This document shows positions 24,271-40,899 of a stretch of DNA of 64,000 nt, piece after piece. Origin of the DNA: Hormiphora californensis (lineage: Eukaryota; Ctenophora; Tentaculata; Cydippida; Pleurobrachiidae); the NCBI GenBank assembly GCA_020137815.1, contig CM035359.1:2788081-2852080 (forward strand), read 5' to 3'. Made by a program: the position numbers and the translations under genes. How positions within the stretch are numbered: position 1 is the first letter of the stretch; every line of letters starts with the position of its first letter. A model generated the notes under the pieces. It was not told the DNA's origin and did no database searches. It worked only from the letters and a program-made list of their open reading frames with translations.

Positions 24271-25819
24271 ATCCTGACCCTCGCTAAAAGGACAGCGGAG
24301 AGTTCTTTAGTTAATCCGGCAGCGCCAGTAAAATCGAGAAGTTCTAATTGACTCAGAGAGAGAGAAACTTGATGTTTTTGTGTTTGTAACGATCAACCAG
24401 TTTTTTTTCTGTAGTTTTTAATAAGAAATCCTGTGAAATTTTATATTTTCTTTTTCTCTGCGGGCAAGCGACATGCCCATTTTTAGAGCTGACTTGTTTA
24501 ACCTATTGTTTAATGTGATGGGTCCTTGGTCCGCAGCTGTCTCAGTGTCTGGTACCGCGGACCCCATCTGATTCTGAGCACAATGCATTGCAATGACTCA
24601 GTTAAGTGACTGTGCTGACTCTTAGTAGAGAATCAAAACGGGGTCTGGCACCACTGGTTACCCGGTCTTGTCCTAGGTCTTACTCTTAATAATCTTAATA
24701 AGATACAGACTATAGTCGACTATGGCCCTAAAAAGACTTCGGCCACCACGTGGGATAATGATTGGTTGGTTGGGATTACGTGGGATTATGTCACTGTCAG
24801 GGAGAGTTGTTTTCAGTTTTCATCGGTGTTAAGCTCACCCTTGTGGAAATTTAATGGAGCGCGCGAACAAGTAATAACTGCGACGGCGCGGATAAAGTTA
24901 ATGTGCGGCGCGCAGATTGCAAAAAAATCTCAAACTTGAAACTATTTAATTAAAACATCAATTTTTGAGACACTTTTCTCGAATTTTCCTCCTTTTCTCT
25001 TCACGCCTCACGGTCCAAAGTTTGGAATGCGCTGCATCATTCCTGCAGCGTATGCCAAATCTGAAGTGAAAGTTCGGATGGGTCGGGTTGTTTCGTATTT
25101 TCTGCATGGCAGAGCCGCCCCTGGATTATGTAGCCCATCAGCGACAGGGAATTATACTTCCATTTTTGATTTTCCAGGCCCCTCATAGAGCCTCATAGAG
25201 AGGCCTGCAGCGTTTTAAAGCAAACTTAAGCTATGGCGATATTTTAGTCATTTGAGAATCCGCTTGGGATTTGTTTTACTGATAGCATTTCTGCTGGCAA
25301 TTAGCGGCGACAGTAGAAAAATTGACCCGGGACCAGTTGGGGTAAACTTGAGGAGATGAAATTTGTAATGAAATGAGAGATCCATTGGATCGCTTGGTTA
25401 CCTCCTTGTTAAACAAGCATTGAAACTGGAGGGAGTAACTCATATACGGTGCGGCACATAAGTGTGGTTGTATCTGATTTTTCGAAATGACCAGTTGGTC
25501 TATTAAACAGTATTCACGACATATTAATTGGATTCGTGATCTTCGGATCAACTGCACGAAATCAAGTGATGGCACTTCCGTACCGTTGAACGGTCGGTTT
25601 ATCAGTGACATGTTGCAATAATGCTATAAATCTTGATAATATTGAACAGACGGTTTGAAGTAGGCTCCACCGCTTTTGTATGTCGTTAGAGTAGCCAGTG
25701 TGTTTTTAGAATATGTAATTACTGCTCTAATAGTTTAGGCTATAAAGCAGAATATAAAATGTTTTGTAATGATGATATGTGTTACAAACTCGCCCTGAAG
25801 CTGTTGCATGTTATCACTA

Positions 25820-26017
25820 AGGGGAAACTCTAACTGAATGGCATCCCATTAATGGGATCCCATCAACAGTAAAACTCTAACTGATAATGGACCACATTGA
25901 TGGTTCTTTCTCTGTATTCTCTCTGTAGGCAGTACATTGGGGATGCCCGGGCACAAAGAAAGTTTTACTGTTAATGGGATCCCATTAATGGGATGCCATT
26001 CAGTTAGAGTTTCCCCT
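25820..26017. mobile_element. 198-bp palindromic MITE, TA target
   Basis: Inverted ends AGGGGAAACTCTAACTGAAT, with TA at 25818-25819 and 26018-26019; inner inverted block cccattaatgggatccc. A decayed relative is at about 40212-40430. Confidence 0.75.
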
Positions 26018-26384
26018 TATATCCCGATAGTATGGTGGTTTTCTGCTGAAGAACTCGTAATGATTCTATGGAAAAGTTCGTATATAATACTGAAAGACAT
26101 GTAACTGTTCTCTCGCTAAACGAACCCCAGTGCGTCGGATCTCATTAGTATGTAGCTCGATTTGCTCTCCCCCTATTTCACGCCATCCATCCACACCCCG
26201 AGAAAACTGTTTTCCTCGACGTTTCTGAGTTTCTCACTTTCCCTAATAACAACGACCTTGGACTTCCTGTTCAGAGCCATAGATAGGGGGAGTGAAAGAA
26301 AGGGAGAGAGAGCAATCTTCATGCTCTAAGTGGTACAGTGATTAAGGATGGCTTCAATCTTTCTCTCCCGTATATCCATCTCCC

Positions 26385-26663
<279 letters not shown>

Positions 26664-26949
26664 TCCTGGGCTAACTGCTTTTCAAGCGTATCATTTCTTT
26701 CCCTCTTTGGTCGGGCAGTGTCGGACAGGCGATTGGGTGTTGTTGATGAAGCGAGAGAGGGAGAGAGAAAGATAGAAAAAAGAGAGAGGGAGAGGGAGAG
26801 AGAGCTTCAATTTGCAATTTGAGGTGAATTTTGATACTCCCTGGTCTGAGTTCTACCAGATTTTGTTTCCAGTTCTCTGTGTAAAATTCTCCCTCTAAAT
26901 TCCCTCAAGTGCACGAAGAAATTAGCATGGTCCTCTCCATCCCCGTAGA

Positions 26950-26963
26950 TTTCTCTCTCTCTC

Positions 26964-27059
<96 letters not shown>
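26950..27059. repeat. (CT)n microsatellite
   Basis: About 110 bases of nearly pure CT dinucleotide. Confidence 0.95.
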
Positions 27060-27061
<2 letters not shown>

Positions 27062-27999
27062 CAACTGTAATTGGAGAGAGATGAGCCAGCTAGCGAGGCT
27101 GGGGATGCTTAACGAAGGCGACTCTTAATGACTGGCGACATGCATCCTGACCAATGAGATTGCAGGAATGAAATCACGTGATCTGGTCTAACCAATGGGA
27201 GGGGGTGATCCAGAGTTAGGTGAACGGACCCCGTCTTCTCTCTCCCTTCATTCTCCCTCTCTCCCTCATTGTGGTAATTTTTAAACTAGCACCCCCTCCT
27301 CCCTCCTAAATTTCCAATCGTCCCGGTCTGCAGCTTTTCTTGGTCTATCTCTCCCCGTTTATTAACCCACGTATATAACTATGTGACTGACGCGTGCCGG
27401 ATTGACTCACGTGCAAGGTCACGTGATCAGTACGGCTCTCTAATGACCTCTATCGGAACTTTTAAAATCATACCTCCACCCCTCCACCATTTATGATATT
27501 CTTTAGTGCCTTGCAGTACCTTGATTCACAGGGTACTTGATTGCCTCGCAGTTCGACCCTACCTCCCCGGGTTTGAACTAGTACTTGATCAGAATCTAAT
27601 CAGGACATACAGGGATGGGGATCTCTAATTGAGTTTCACCCCCCCCCTTCGATCGGAGAGAGCTATAGTTCTCTCACAGATTAAAACTCTCCCTCTCCCT
27701 TGTGTTTTAATGTTGCACTTAAGCCATTTTAATTTAAATACTGCCCCGAGTTTCACCAAGATCTGACACTGCGTTTTGACACGTTAATAATTGGATCGTC
27801 AAGGTGGGAAGGATTAAATGTTTTAAAGAGTTTCTCTCCAAAGTAACAGCCCATTTTAATGAGTTTTCCCAGTAGTACAACAGCTCATTTAGATCAATTT
27901 GACACTTCTTTCCGCAGCTTTACCATGCTCACGGCCCCTTTTTGTTATATCTAGCTTTGATATATATCCTTCATTCGCGGTATAGAGCTCTAGTTCCCC

Positions 28000-28880
28000 A
28001 AAGAGCTTTTTAAAAAAGTGCCCCGTCCCCCCACCCCCCTTTCACAATATGACACAGGTTTTGTATTTTTTTAATATTTGATTAAAACTTCTTGTATGGC
28101 TTGTCCAGACAAAAGGGCACCTCAAAAATTTTCACAAATTTTTTACCGATGGGTCAATGATCCTTTATTTAAAGTTTTTCAATCAAATCTTTAAATTAAA
28201 TTTTTTTCTAGAGCCCGACAGATTTATAATGCTATTGTTCCCCCCCCGGGTTTCTACCTGAGATTTCCCTTTTTTGTCAAATTACCCCCCCCCCCATCAC
28301 TTCTCCCCCCCCCCGAGGTTTTTTTCATTATTACTTTTCTCCTACGCATTGTTTTTTAAATTTTGGCTCTTTTATCCCTTTTCCCCTTTTTTTTCGTTTT
28401 CCTCCCCCTAAATCCTTTTTAAACCCGATTATTTTTTTTCGGGTTTTTTTCTGTGGTCAGCTTTTTAAATTTTTCCCCTTTTTTTTCCTTTTTTTTTTTC
28501 CCCTTTTTTTTGGTTTGTTGGGTTCTTTTTTTTTTCCCCTTTCCCCCCCTTTTTTCCCCTTTTTTCTTTTTCCTAAGATACCCCCCTTTTTTTTTTCGAT
28601 CACCCCTCTTGATATAAAAAAGGGGGGGGTACCTTTTCCAAAAAAAAAAAAAAGGAAACCCATCAAAACGGTTTTTGATCCTTTTTTTTTTTTTCCCCCC
28701 CCTTTGGTTTATTCTCTTTTCTCCTTTCATCTTCGTGGTCCCTTTTTTTTTTTGGCCATTTAGTTTAAATTGGGTTTTTTTTTTGGGTTTAGGTTTTTTC
28801 CCCAAAGGGTTTTATTTGGGGTTTTTTTCCATTTTTTTTCCCATTTTTTTACTCTCTTTTAAAAATTTTTCTTTTTTTTT
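28000..28880. other. Homopolymer-rich, low-quality sequence before the gap
   Basis: Runs of T, C, A and G with almost no ordinary sequence, ending at the N gap. Most simply poorly resolved read consensus; ORFs here are not genes. Confidence 0.7.
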
Positions 28881-28980
28881 NNNNNNNNNNNNNNNNNNNN
28901 NNNNNNNNNNNNNNNNNNNNNNNNNNNNNNNNNNNNNNNNNNNNNNNNNNNNNNNNNNNNNNNNNNNNNNNNNNNNNNNN
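28881..28980. other. Assembly gap (100 N)
   Basis: Exactly 100 N characters, the customary size for a gap of unknown length. Confidence 1.
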
Positions 28981-29279
28981 AGGAGAAATAATAAAAAAAG
29001 TTTAAAGGAGGAAAATGCCCCTTTATTTTTGGTTAGTGGGCCCGGATTGGTTGCATTCAAGTACAACAGAAACTGCACGACCTCCCCCTAATTAGACTCA
29101 GCCTTATAAAGGGGGGCGGAGAGAAGAGAGGAGATGAGAGGGAAGAAAGGAGGAAGAAGAAGAGAAGAGGGGAGAGAGAGAAGGAGAGAGAGAGAACGCT
29201 ACCTGCCTGGGCTAATTTGACTGATCAAGGTAGGACAACGGGGGAAGAAGGAGCCCACAATCCTTCTCTCTCAACTTCC

Positions 29280-29281
<2 letters not shown>

Positions 29282-29346
<65 letters not shown>
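29282..29346. repeat. (CT)n microsatellite
   Basis: Pure CT run. Confidence 0.95.
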
Positions 29347-29350
<4 letters not shown>

Positions 29351-29772
29351 TCTGGTCGTCCATCCACTCAAGGAGACAATCAGCGGCCGGTGTACTGCAC
29401 AAGGCCGTAGGGCATCCAATTACGGAGAAAGGAGAGAGAGGGGGGAAGAAAGAATTAAGGGGTGCTGAGTGAATCATGGCAGTCGTTGGTTGAATGCTGA
29501 TTGGAAATAAATGACGACAGGCAGTCAAACAGCTGGTAAAGGGCGTTTGGACATGGCCGAATTTGGTCTGGCGTGGCCAATTATACAGCCTCCAACCCAT
29601 AATACATATCAGCAGCTTCATATTATTTTGGATTAATTTCAAGTCCGATAATCTTGGTTAATGGTTAGCGATATAATGTTTGTGGTGTGTGTCATCTTGT
29701 TCGTATGTAGTGGGGTGTACACATCACGGTCTAGGGCTTCCCTCCTGTCTGCAGGGATATAAGAAAGAGAGG

Positions 29773-29818
<46 letters not shown>

Positions 29819-30276
29819 GAGAGAGTTGGACGTTGATAGATTGGTTTATGTCGGTAGTAATTGAACGCATGCGGCGAACCGGGCACAAACTGTCTCAATT
29901 GACCTCATCAGTGCATTCAGTGCCACGTGATTCGTCAGATTTTGAGTCATGTGACCTATTTCCGGCGTTCTGATTGGTTGGCATCTGAGCTTGTTAGTGT
30001 TTGGTGTTGCTAAAAACTAACTGGGCTTTCTAAACTGATTAAGCGGGTGAGCTCGGATAGTCCGACTAACTAATAATATACATGTGGCACGGGGAATTTC
30101 CATTTTACATGTGTACAAGAGTGAATTCAGAATTGGGTTAAATTTTTCAGACCACTCGGTATAAACAGGTGAATTCTTTTGGTGGTGCATGTCGTCAACT
30201 CTGTACAGTAGATTATACCGGAGAAAAGTGGGTATAAACCACTAGATAATGAGCCGAGATAAAGACCACTCCCTCC

Positions 30277-30376
<100 letters not shown>

Positions 30377-31364
30377 TCTTTTTCTCGTGACACTTTTGTC
30401 AATTACATAAAGCTGTCAAAGAACGCTAATCACGCTGCGAGAAAGAGAGAGAGAGAAAGATAAGGGGGGTACCTGGGATAATTTGGTATAAACAAGCTGA
30501 ATTTGCTTGAGGAACATCATTCCACCGCACGTGTATAATTGTCGAGTTTTTAAAAACAAGAAGATAGGGAGATAGAGAGTGGGAGAGAGAGAGTGGGAGA
30601 GGGAGACATGACATCAACTGCATTGGTAAACCGATAAATAGGTGCATATTCTTTATTTTCTTCTGCTTTTCACCCAAATTCAACGAACTGCAACCAACTT
30701 CCCAAGGCCAAGGTTGGCCCCAGCGGACTGCAAAAGCCAAAACTTGATAAATTTCCCCGAAACAAAATCTCATTACAACCATTACTTCTTCACTTCTATC
30801 ATCTCATGTCTCAATATTCAGTATTTGGCAGGCAGCGATCATCACCCTGTATCATGTGAGAGAGAGAGGGTATGGGTACTGGGTAGAGAGAATGAGAGAG
30901 AGATAACAAAAGAGAGAGAGTGGGAGATATAACAAAAGATAACATGTCCTCCATCTTCTTCAGTAATCACTACTCTCTTCACGTGTTAACAAGGCTTTAA
31001 CAACCCTCCTGTCCTTCCTAATGACCTCCCAATATCACGTGACACCTACTCTAATTCCCCCATTGGTCGATCCCTGTCACGTGATTAGCGATCCTGGATG
31101 CTCATTGGTCCATTCCTAGGAGACAGTAGTTCTCGCCCTCTCCCTCTTGGTCCACCTCCCAATTTTGTCAGACAATGACTCCAATTAGGGATCTTGCGAT
31201 GACACGTTCAAATCACTCGGTCGAGATCATCATATATCAGGCCATGGAAAGATGAGTGAAATGAAGAATGATAGATTGAAATGAAGAATGATAGATTGAA
31301 GAATTTTAACGAAGAAAAAACTTCTAAGTTTACTCAACTTTACTAGCCGAATTTCTAATTTTTA

Positions 31365-32153
31365 GTAGAGTCGATAACTACATCGACCTCTCTCAATTGT
31401 TCCAGTTTTTGTCACATCTGTTTGGAGCCTCGACACGACCTCTAAACAGGTGTTACTTTTTCACAAACTGTTTTCATCTTGGTGTAATCAGCAGTTGAAA
31501 TGTTGCTGATCATAACAAAAACCTGACTAAATTTTTTCAACTTGGGGTAAAACCATGGGTGTCAAAAGTTAGCTCTAGGTCCCCTGAGTAACCATCCGGA
31601 GACTCTAAGAGATATTCCAAGCCGTTCTCCCGTAATCATTAATCCCGGTGGAGAAAAAAATACAATGCGGACGTACGTGAGCGCTGGCAGGCTGTTTACA
31701 TGTTATTGTATGTCTCTCACTCTCTCTGGAAAAACCGCACGTGCGGTTGCGCCGCGCGAGATAACTCTTTCTCAAGGGGGAGAAAAGAGAGAGACGCACA
31801 TTAACGTTATACATTAAAGTTGAGGTTGTAGGCAATTGCACGTACGTCCATACTCAAATATGTGCTCTACCGGGATTAATGATTACGGGAGAACGGCTTG
31901 AAATATCTCTTAGAGTCTCCGGATGGTTACTCAGGGGACCTAGAGCTAACTTTTGACACCCATGGTTTTACCCCAAGTTGAAAAAATTTAGTCAGGTTTT
32001 TGTTATGATCAGCAACATTTCAACTGCTAATTACACCAAGATGAAAACAGTTTGTGAAAAAGTAACACCTGTTTAGAGGTCGTGTCGAGGCTCCAAACAG
32101 ATGTGACAAAAACTGGAACAATTGGGAGAGGTCGATGTAGTTATCGACTCTAC
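31365..32153. mobile_element. 789-bp foldback MITE, copy 2 (TA target)
   Basis: Same ends (GTAGAGTCGATAACTACATC), same length and TA flanks (31363-31364, 32154-32155) as copy 1 at 2158. The central 200 bases are in the reverse orientation relative to copy 1, and the arms differ at only scattered positions. Confidence 0.85.
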
Positions 32154-33432
32154 TATTTGTGGTCCTCTCCCTTGCAGTAGCTCCCTCACTATTTCACTTT
32201 TTTGATTTGGGGAACACCGGTACCCGATTTATTAGCTATCTTATTAGACCATGTCTAGGAAGGGGTGAGGACACGTCTAGCATTGATTAAATCTAGCTGT
32301 CTTTGATTAAATCTAGCTGTCTTTGATTAAATCTAGACCGATCATGTCCCTCCAATCTTCGTAGGGGATTGATTAAAAGGTAGACCGTTATATAGTTAAT
32401 ACACCCGTATATGGTCCGTCCAAAGGGATCGAGGTTTATACTTTAATTAAGCAATGATTTCTTGATTATTTAGACTTGCTTTTTATAGCGAGCGGGCGTT
32501 TATTCACCAGCTAGGGTTTATAAAACGAGAGAGATGGTGGCATGGTTAGACCTCCCCTCTCTCTGATCCCCTCTCTATTGCTGCCTCTCTCGCCCCCTCT
32601 CTCTTTCCCCTCTCTCGCTTTCTCTCTCTCTCCCCTCTCTCTGATCCCCTCTCTCAAATGCATTGGACACATGTCGTTCGAATTAATTTCTCGAGAATTA
32701 TATAGCTCCCCCGCGAGATGCATGTTTAATCATCATGATATCTCATATATAATCGAGTATATATTGGGATGGTTATACCCCCCCCCCTCGTTATACGGTT
32801 TGGGAGTGAGGTTAATAAAATCCCAGTGCTGGTTGTTGAGTAAGGGGTGCTGGTAGCTCAGTTGGACTAGTTGTGCGATGTGGGAAGGAGAGAGAGGGAA
32901 AGAGACAGGTTTTTAATCGGGCTAGATGGTAAACCATCGAATGACGTCTATCAACCGAGTGATACATATAATGTGATGTCATATAATAGGGGAAGATGAT
33001 TTTCGGAAGTCGATCATTAATAAATGTCGTTCATATCACGTCTATAGTGTGACACGGTCTAATGATATATTAACTTTTTTATTGTCACATGTGGTCCCGA
33101 ACATCAATAGACAGATCAATAGATTCCATATTGCTGAGATCAATGATATATCAATCTAGACTCCACATCATGTGTCGTCTAGATAATATATATTGTCACA
33201 CCAGCGGCTTATTGGTGTCCATCATGATGGTACGTTCATTTGATTTGCATTTTTTATTTGACAGCTCTGGTCCATCACAGTAATAACTAATACATGTAAT
33301 AGAGTTCAGACAAAATTTATCAATAATACCACGTGCAATATTTACTTACGGACTGACTTACGACATATCTCAATGTTTCAGAAAGGTCTTTTTCTTCCTG
33401 CTCCCACTAATAATCCCATCTCTCTCCTTCAG

Positions 33433-37389
<3,957 letters not shown>

Positions 37390-38169
37390 GTAAGTGTAGT
37401 TTGGAGAACAAATCTTGTCATGGGTACAAACTTTAGACTTTAGGCGGCTTGGTACCTTAACGGTACTACAACTTTTGAAAAAATTGAAATAGAGTGCGAT
37501 GAAAGTCGAATTTGACCCAATTTAGGACTTAATTGATCAGTTAGAGGTAAGCCTCCTTTGGGTAGCCACTCCTTAACCGGCATGGCGTCTAACCTCGACA
37601 ACCCCCTCCGCTAAGTGCTATCGTTCAACTAGAATAAAAATATTATAATTTTACCCTGATCGTTGCTGCAGTTATAAGTTATACAATATCATTTTATTTT
37701 CGGCGCAACCACGTAACTCAAGAAAGAGGGGGTCACGTGGTTGCTCACGTGTAGAGGTAGTGGTATACGGGCGGTTTCACACCGCCCCTCACCCCTGTGA
37801 CCTGGTATAGCACCAGCTCCCCGAGTCCCCTTGGGTTAAGCAGCTTGGCAACATACCAGCCACATCACCCAGGACGGGGAGCGGGAGCCTCATAGCACCC
37901 ACCCCTTGCGGGTACTCCTTGGTGGCTAACTAAAACTTTCTAATGTTCAGAAGACATCCCCCCCCCCCCCATACGGACTATTGTACCAAGGTGTCGTATA
38001 ACTGTTAATAGATTTTTACCCTGCTTGATCTTTTACTGCATTATAGGCAGACCGTAACAAGAATTATTGCATTATGTATTCATAATGCGATGTTTCCCTG
38101 CCAAATGGATTTAAAATTGATGAATAAGCTTCAAAACTGGATTTCCTGATGAATTTTGTGCTCAGAGAG

Positions 38170-38345
38170 CATTTTTTGGCTGATTCGATGTTGGTTACTA
38201 AGGTAACTAGGTAAGTTGCTATGGTAACCAAAGGCAGTTGCTATGGTAACCAAAGCAGTTCCTATGGTAACCAGGACAGTTGCTATGGCAACCAAGTCAG
38301 TTGCTTAGGAGACCCCAGTTGGTTACCAAGTGCTTCAACTTTAAC
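38170..38345. repeat. Tandem GTTGCTATGGTAACC (X-box-like) repeats
   Basis: Five imperfect units around gttgctatggtaaccaa, period about 26-30 bases. The palindrome GTTGCYATGGYAAC is the RFX-factor X-box consensus. Confidence 0.75.
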
Positions 38346-38632
38346 CGCATCTCAACTCGAGTCACTAGTGTGACAGTAGTTTCATGCTTGGAAGACGTTC
38401 TATCACTTCATAGCATGGCTGTAGGGCGCCCAAAGTGATTTCAGGTGATAGTGGGAAGTGCTATCAGCGAGTAATTGCGCGCCACAATGTGTGTTAACCA
38501 TTTCCTTTGTTGAATCAACGAAGCGTGAGATGAAAGTTTTATGAAGGAGCAGACTTGTTGTTAGGCGTTGTCCGTGACGGACGGACGGACACTTTTAGTT
38601 AACTACACAATCTGCTGATTTCTAAACCCTGA

Positions 38633-38699
38633 ATGATCTTTTTAGCACGTGCGTGCTAAAAAGATCATCCCGGGTGATTGCCTTCGGCAATCACCCGGG
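38633..38699. other. Two adjacent perfect hairpins, the second with a TTCG loop
   Basis: Hairpin 1 (38633-38668): atgatctttttagcacg pairs with its complement around a tiny loop. Hairpin 2 (38669-38699): a 14-bp stem cccgggtgattgcc, loop ttcg. No gene next to them explains the pair. Confidence 0.7.
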
Positions 38700-39033
38700 C
38701 AGGGAAAAAATCTCGACAATTTTAAACACCTTCTGTGTAGGGAGGGGACTAAATATAGTTCATTGCACTGCTCTAAATGTTATATAGTCACACAATCACC
38801 CCTCTTTAACGGGGTCCCACTTCTAAATTTTCCGAGTGTGGGCCCCTTTTTAATTGAATTTTATGGTCTAAAGCACAGACCGTTAAAAAGAGGAAAAGAG
38901 AAGAGAAGGGGGAGAGAGGGAGAGAAGACCCAAAGGGGAGGTGAGAGGACGAGAGTACCGGAAATGCGGACAGAGAAGAGGAGAATGAGAAGAAAAGAGA
39001 GGAAGGAGAGAGAGAAGAGAAAGAGAGAAGAGA

Positions 39034-39071
<38 letters not shown>

Positions 39072-40211
39072 GAGAGAGATTTAAGTTGATGTTGGAAATG
39101 AGCAACTAAGAACGCAATTGCGGGGAAGGCTAAACAGCTTGTCACCTTGTAATAAACGTTTAGACAGAAAGAGAGAGAGGATAGTTTAGGGGATTTGAGT
39201 ATATTTGTTCATCAAAATTTATAACAAGCTAATTTCTTCATACCAGTAAGTCCGGGCTGGAAAAATTGTATAGAGATTATACGTTGTTAGAGCATAGTCT
39301 AATTAAATTGACATTGCACATATTTTACATTTTTTTCTACCCCGAGGTTTAAGAACAGAAAGGGCAACGGAAAAACGCCTGAAGTAACTGTTAGATAGTA
39401 AACCATAGGAGCGGTGAGATCAGCTCGAGCTCAAACATCTCCCCTGACCTATCTTCAGCCCCAGCAAGGACTGTTCTGAGGTGGATGATTTGAACTCTCT
39501 TATAGGAACTTTCCTTGCGAGTTAAGTTTTGCCCACTTTTTTTAAAAGAAATTTTCCCCTTCGGCGGGGGGCCCCTTTTAAAGATTTTGCCCCCGGAAGC
39601 AAGGGAAAAAAAAACCCACCAGGGAAAAGAAAAACCCCCCAGAAAATTTTTCAAGCGGGGGGGGAAGCAAAGGGAGGAGCAAAAAAAATTTTTTAAAAAA
39701 ACCCCCCCCCCCCCCCCCCCCCCCAAAACCCCCCCCCCCAACCCCCCCCCCAACCCAAAAAAGGAAAAAGGAACACCAGACCCTTTAAAAAGGGGCCCAA
39801 AAAATTTAACAAAACCAACATTTTTAGAAAATGAGAAAATCCCCCGTTTTCATACGTGACCCCATTTTTAAAGGAAATCCATAGTTGCAATTGATAGGAA
39901 ATGCCCCCCCCTTTTTCTCCCTTCCTCTCTTCTCTCTCTCTCTCCCTTTTTCACTCTCTCTTCCTCCCCCTTTCTCTCTCTCTCTCTCCTTTTTCTCCTC
40001 TCTTTCTCATCATTTTTCCTCGCATTTAAAAGCAAAGGGAAAGTAATGAAAGCCGAAGTTGTTTAATATGGAGAGAGAGAGGTTTTAAATTTTTATGAAT
40101 TCATGGATTCAATTTAGGGAGTTGTGTTTTTGGATTCAAAAGAATGTGCATTATCACAGGATTAATATATTTCTGGAAAAGCATTAGGGGTTTTGCAGTC
40201 AGAGAATCCTT

Positions 40212-40430
40212 GGGGAAACTCTAACTAATGGGATCCTTAAGGATCCCTCATCATCAACAGTAAAACCTAATGAAAATGGATCCAGTGAGGGTTTCTTTTT
40301 TGTATTTTTTCTGTAGGCAGTACATTGGGCACGGGCGCCCCACACAGTGAGAATAAGGGGAGAAAGCCCCACACGGGGTCCTTTATCAGTTGAGTTTTAT
40401 TTTAGGGATCCCATTCATTTGAGGGGTTAG
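40212..40430. mobile_element. Decayed copy of the AGGGGAAACTC MITE
   Basis: Shares ggggaaactctaact, the central gtaggcagtacattgggc and the end phrase gggatcccatt with the element at 25820, with many indels. Confidence 0.6.
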
Positions 40431-40899
40431 AATAGACAATGATCAAGTTTCACGAAGCGAGGACCTAGGGGTTTTATGGTACCTAGTTGGCAGCCTAGCC
40501 TCCTACAGGGGATTGCACGACGTGCCCATTGCCCAAGTACCAAAGCTATGACTGGTTCATTGATTCAAAGATGAACCCCCCGACGAAATGTATAACCTTT
40601 TGTTTTGTCGACCCGTTTGAGTTTCGGGGGCCCCGAAATTAAAAATTTTAAAAAGGGTTTTTGATTTTTCAGTCAGTGCCTGAAAAAATGAGCCAGTCTT
40701 GTCAGTCATTAAAGCAAAAAAAATCAAAAGCCAAATTTGAGTTAAATAATGCTTTTAATGGATTTTTTTTCAAAAGGGGGGTAATTTGCGGGGCCCGGAA
40801 GAAATGGAATTGTTTTTAAAACAGTGAAGCCAACGGTGTTGTGGTAAATTTGAATGCCGAAAAAATCCTAAGGGTTTGACCGGGGACAGCACCCTATAT

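Larger units (their letters stand above)
37390..40880. other. Non-coding stretch after the last POU exon found
   Basis: No supported exon. Contains an X-box-like repeat cluster (38170-38345), two adjacent strong hairpins (38633-38699), GA-rich DNA (38880-39070), homopolymer-rich noisy DNA (39520-39800) and a decayed MITE (40212-40430). Confidence 0.55.

Noticed and set aside
28419-29091. Lys- or Phe-rich open frames on both strands around the N gap
   Set aside because: Homopolymer noise next to an assembly gap; the frames run through the N block.
32845-32920. tRNA-like start (tggtagctcagttgg)
   Set aside because: Resembles an A box, but no B box, no cloverleaf and a GA repeat follows.
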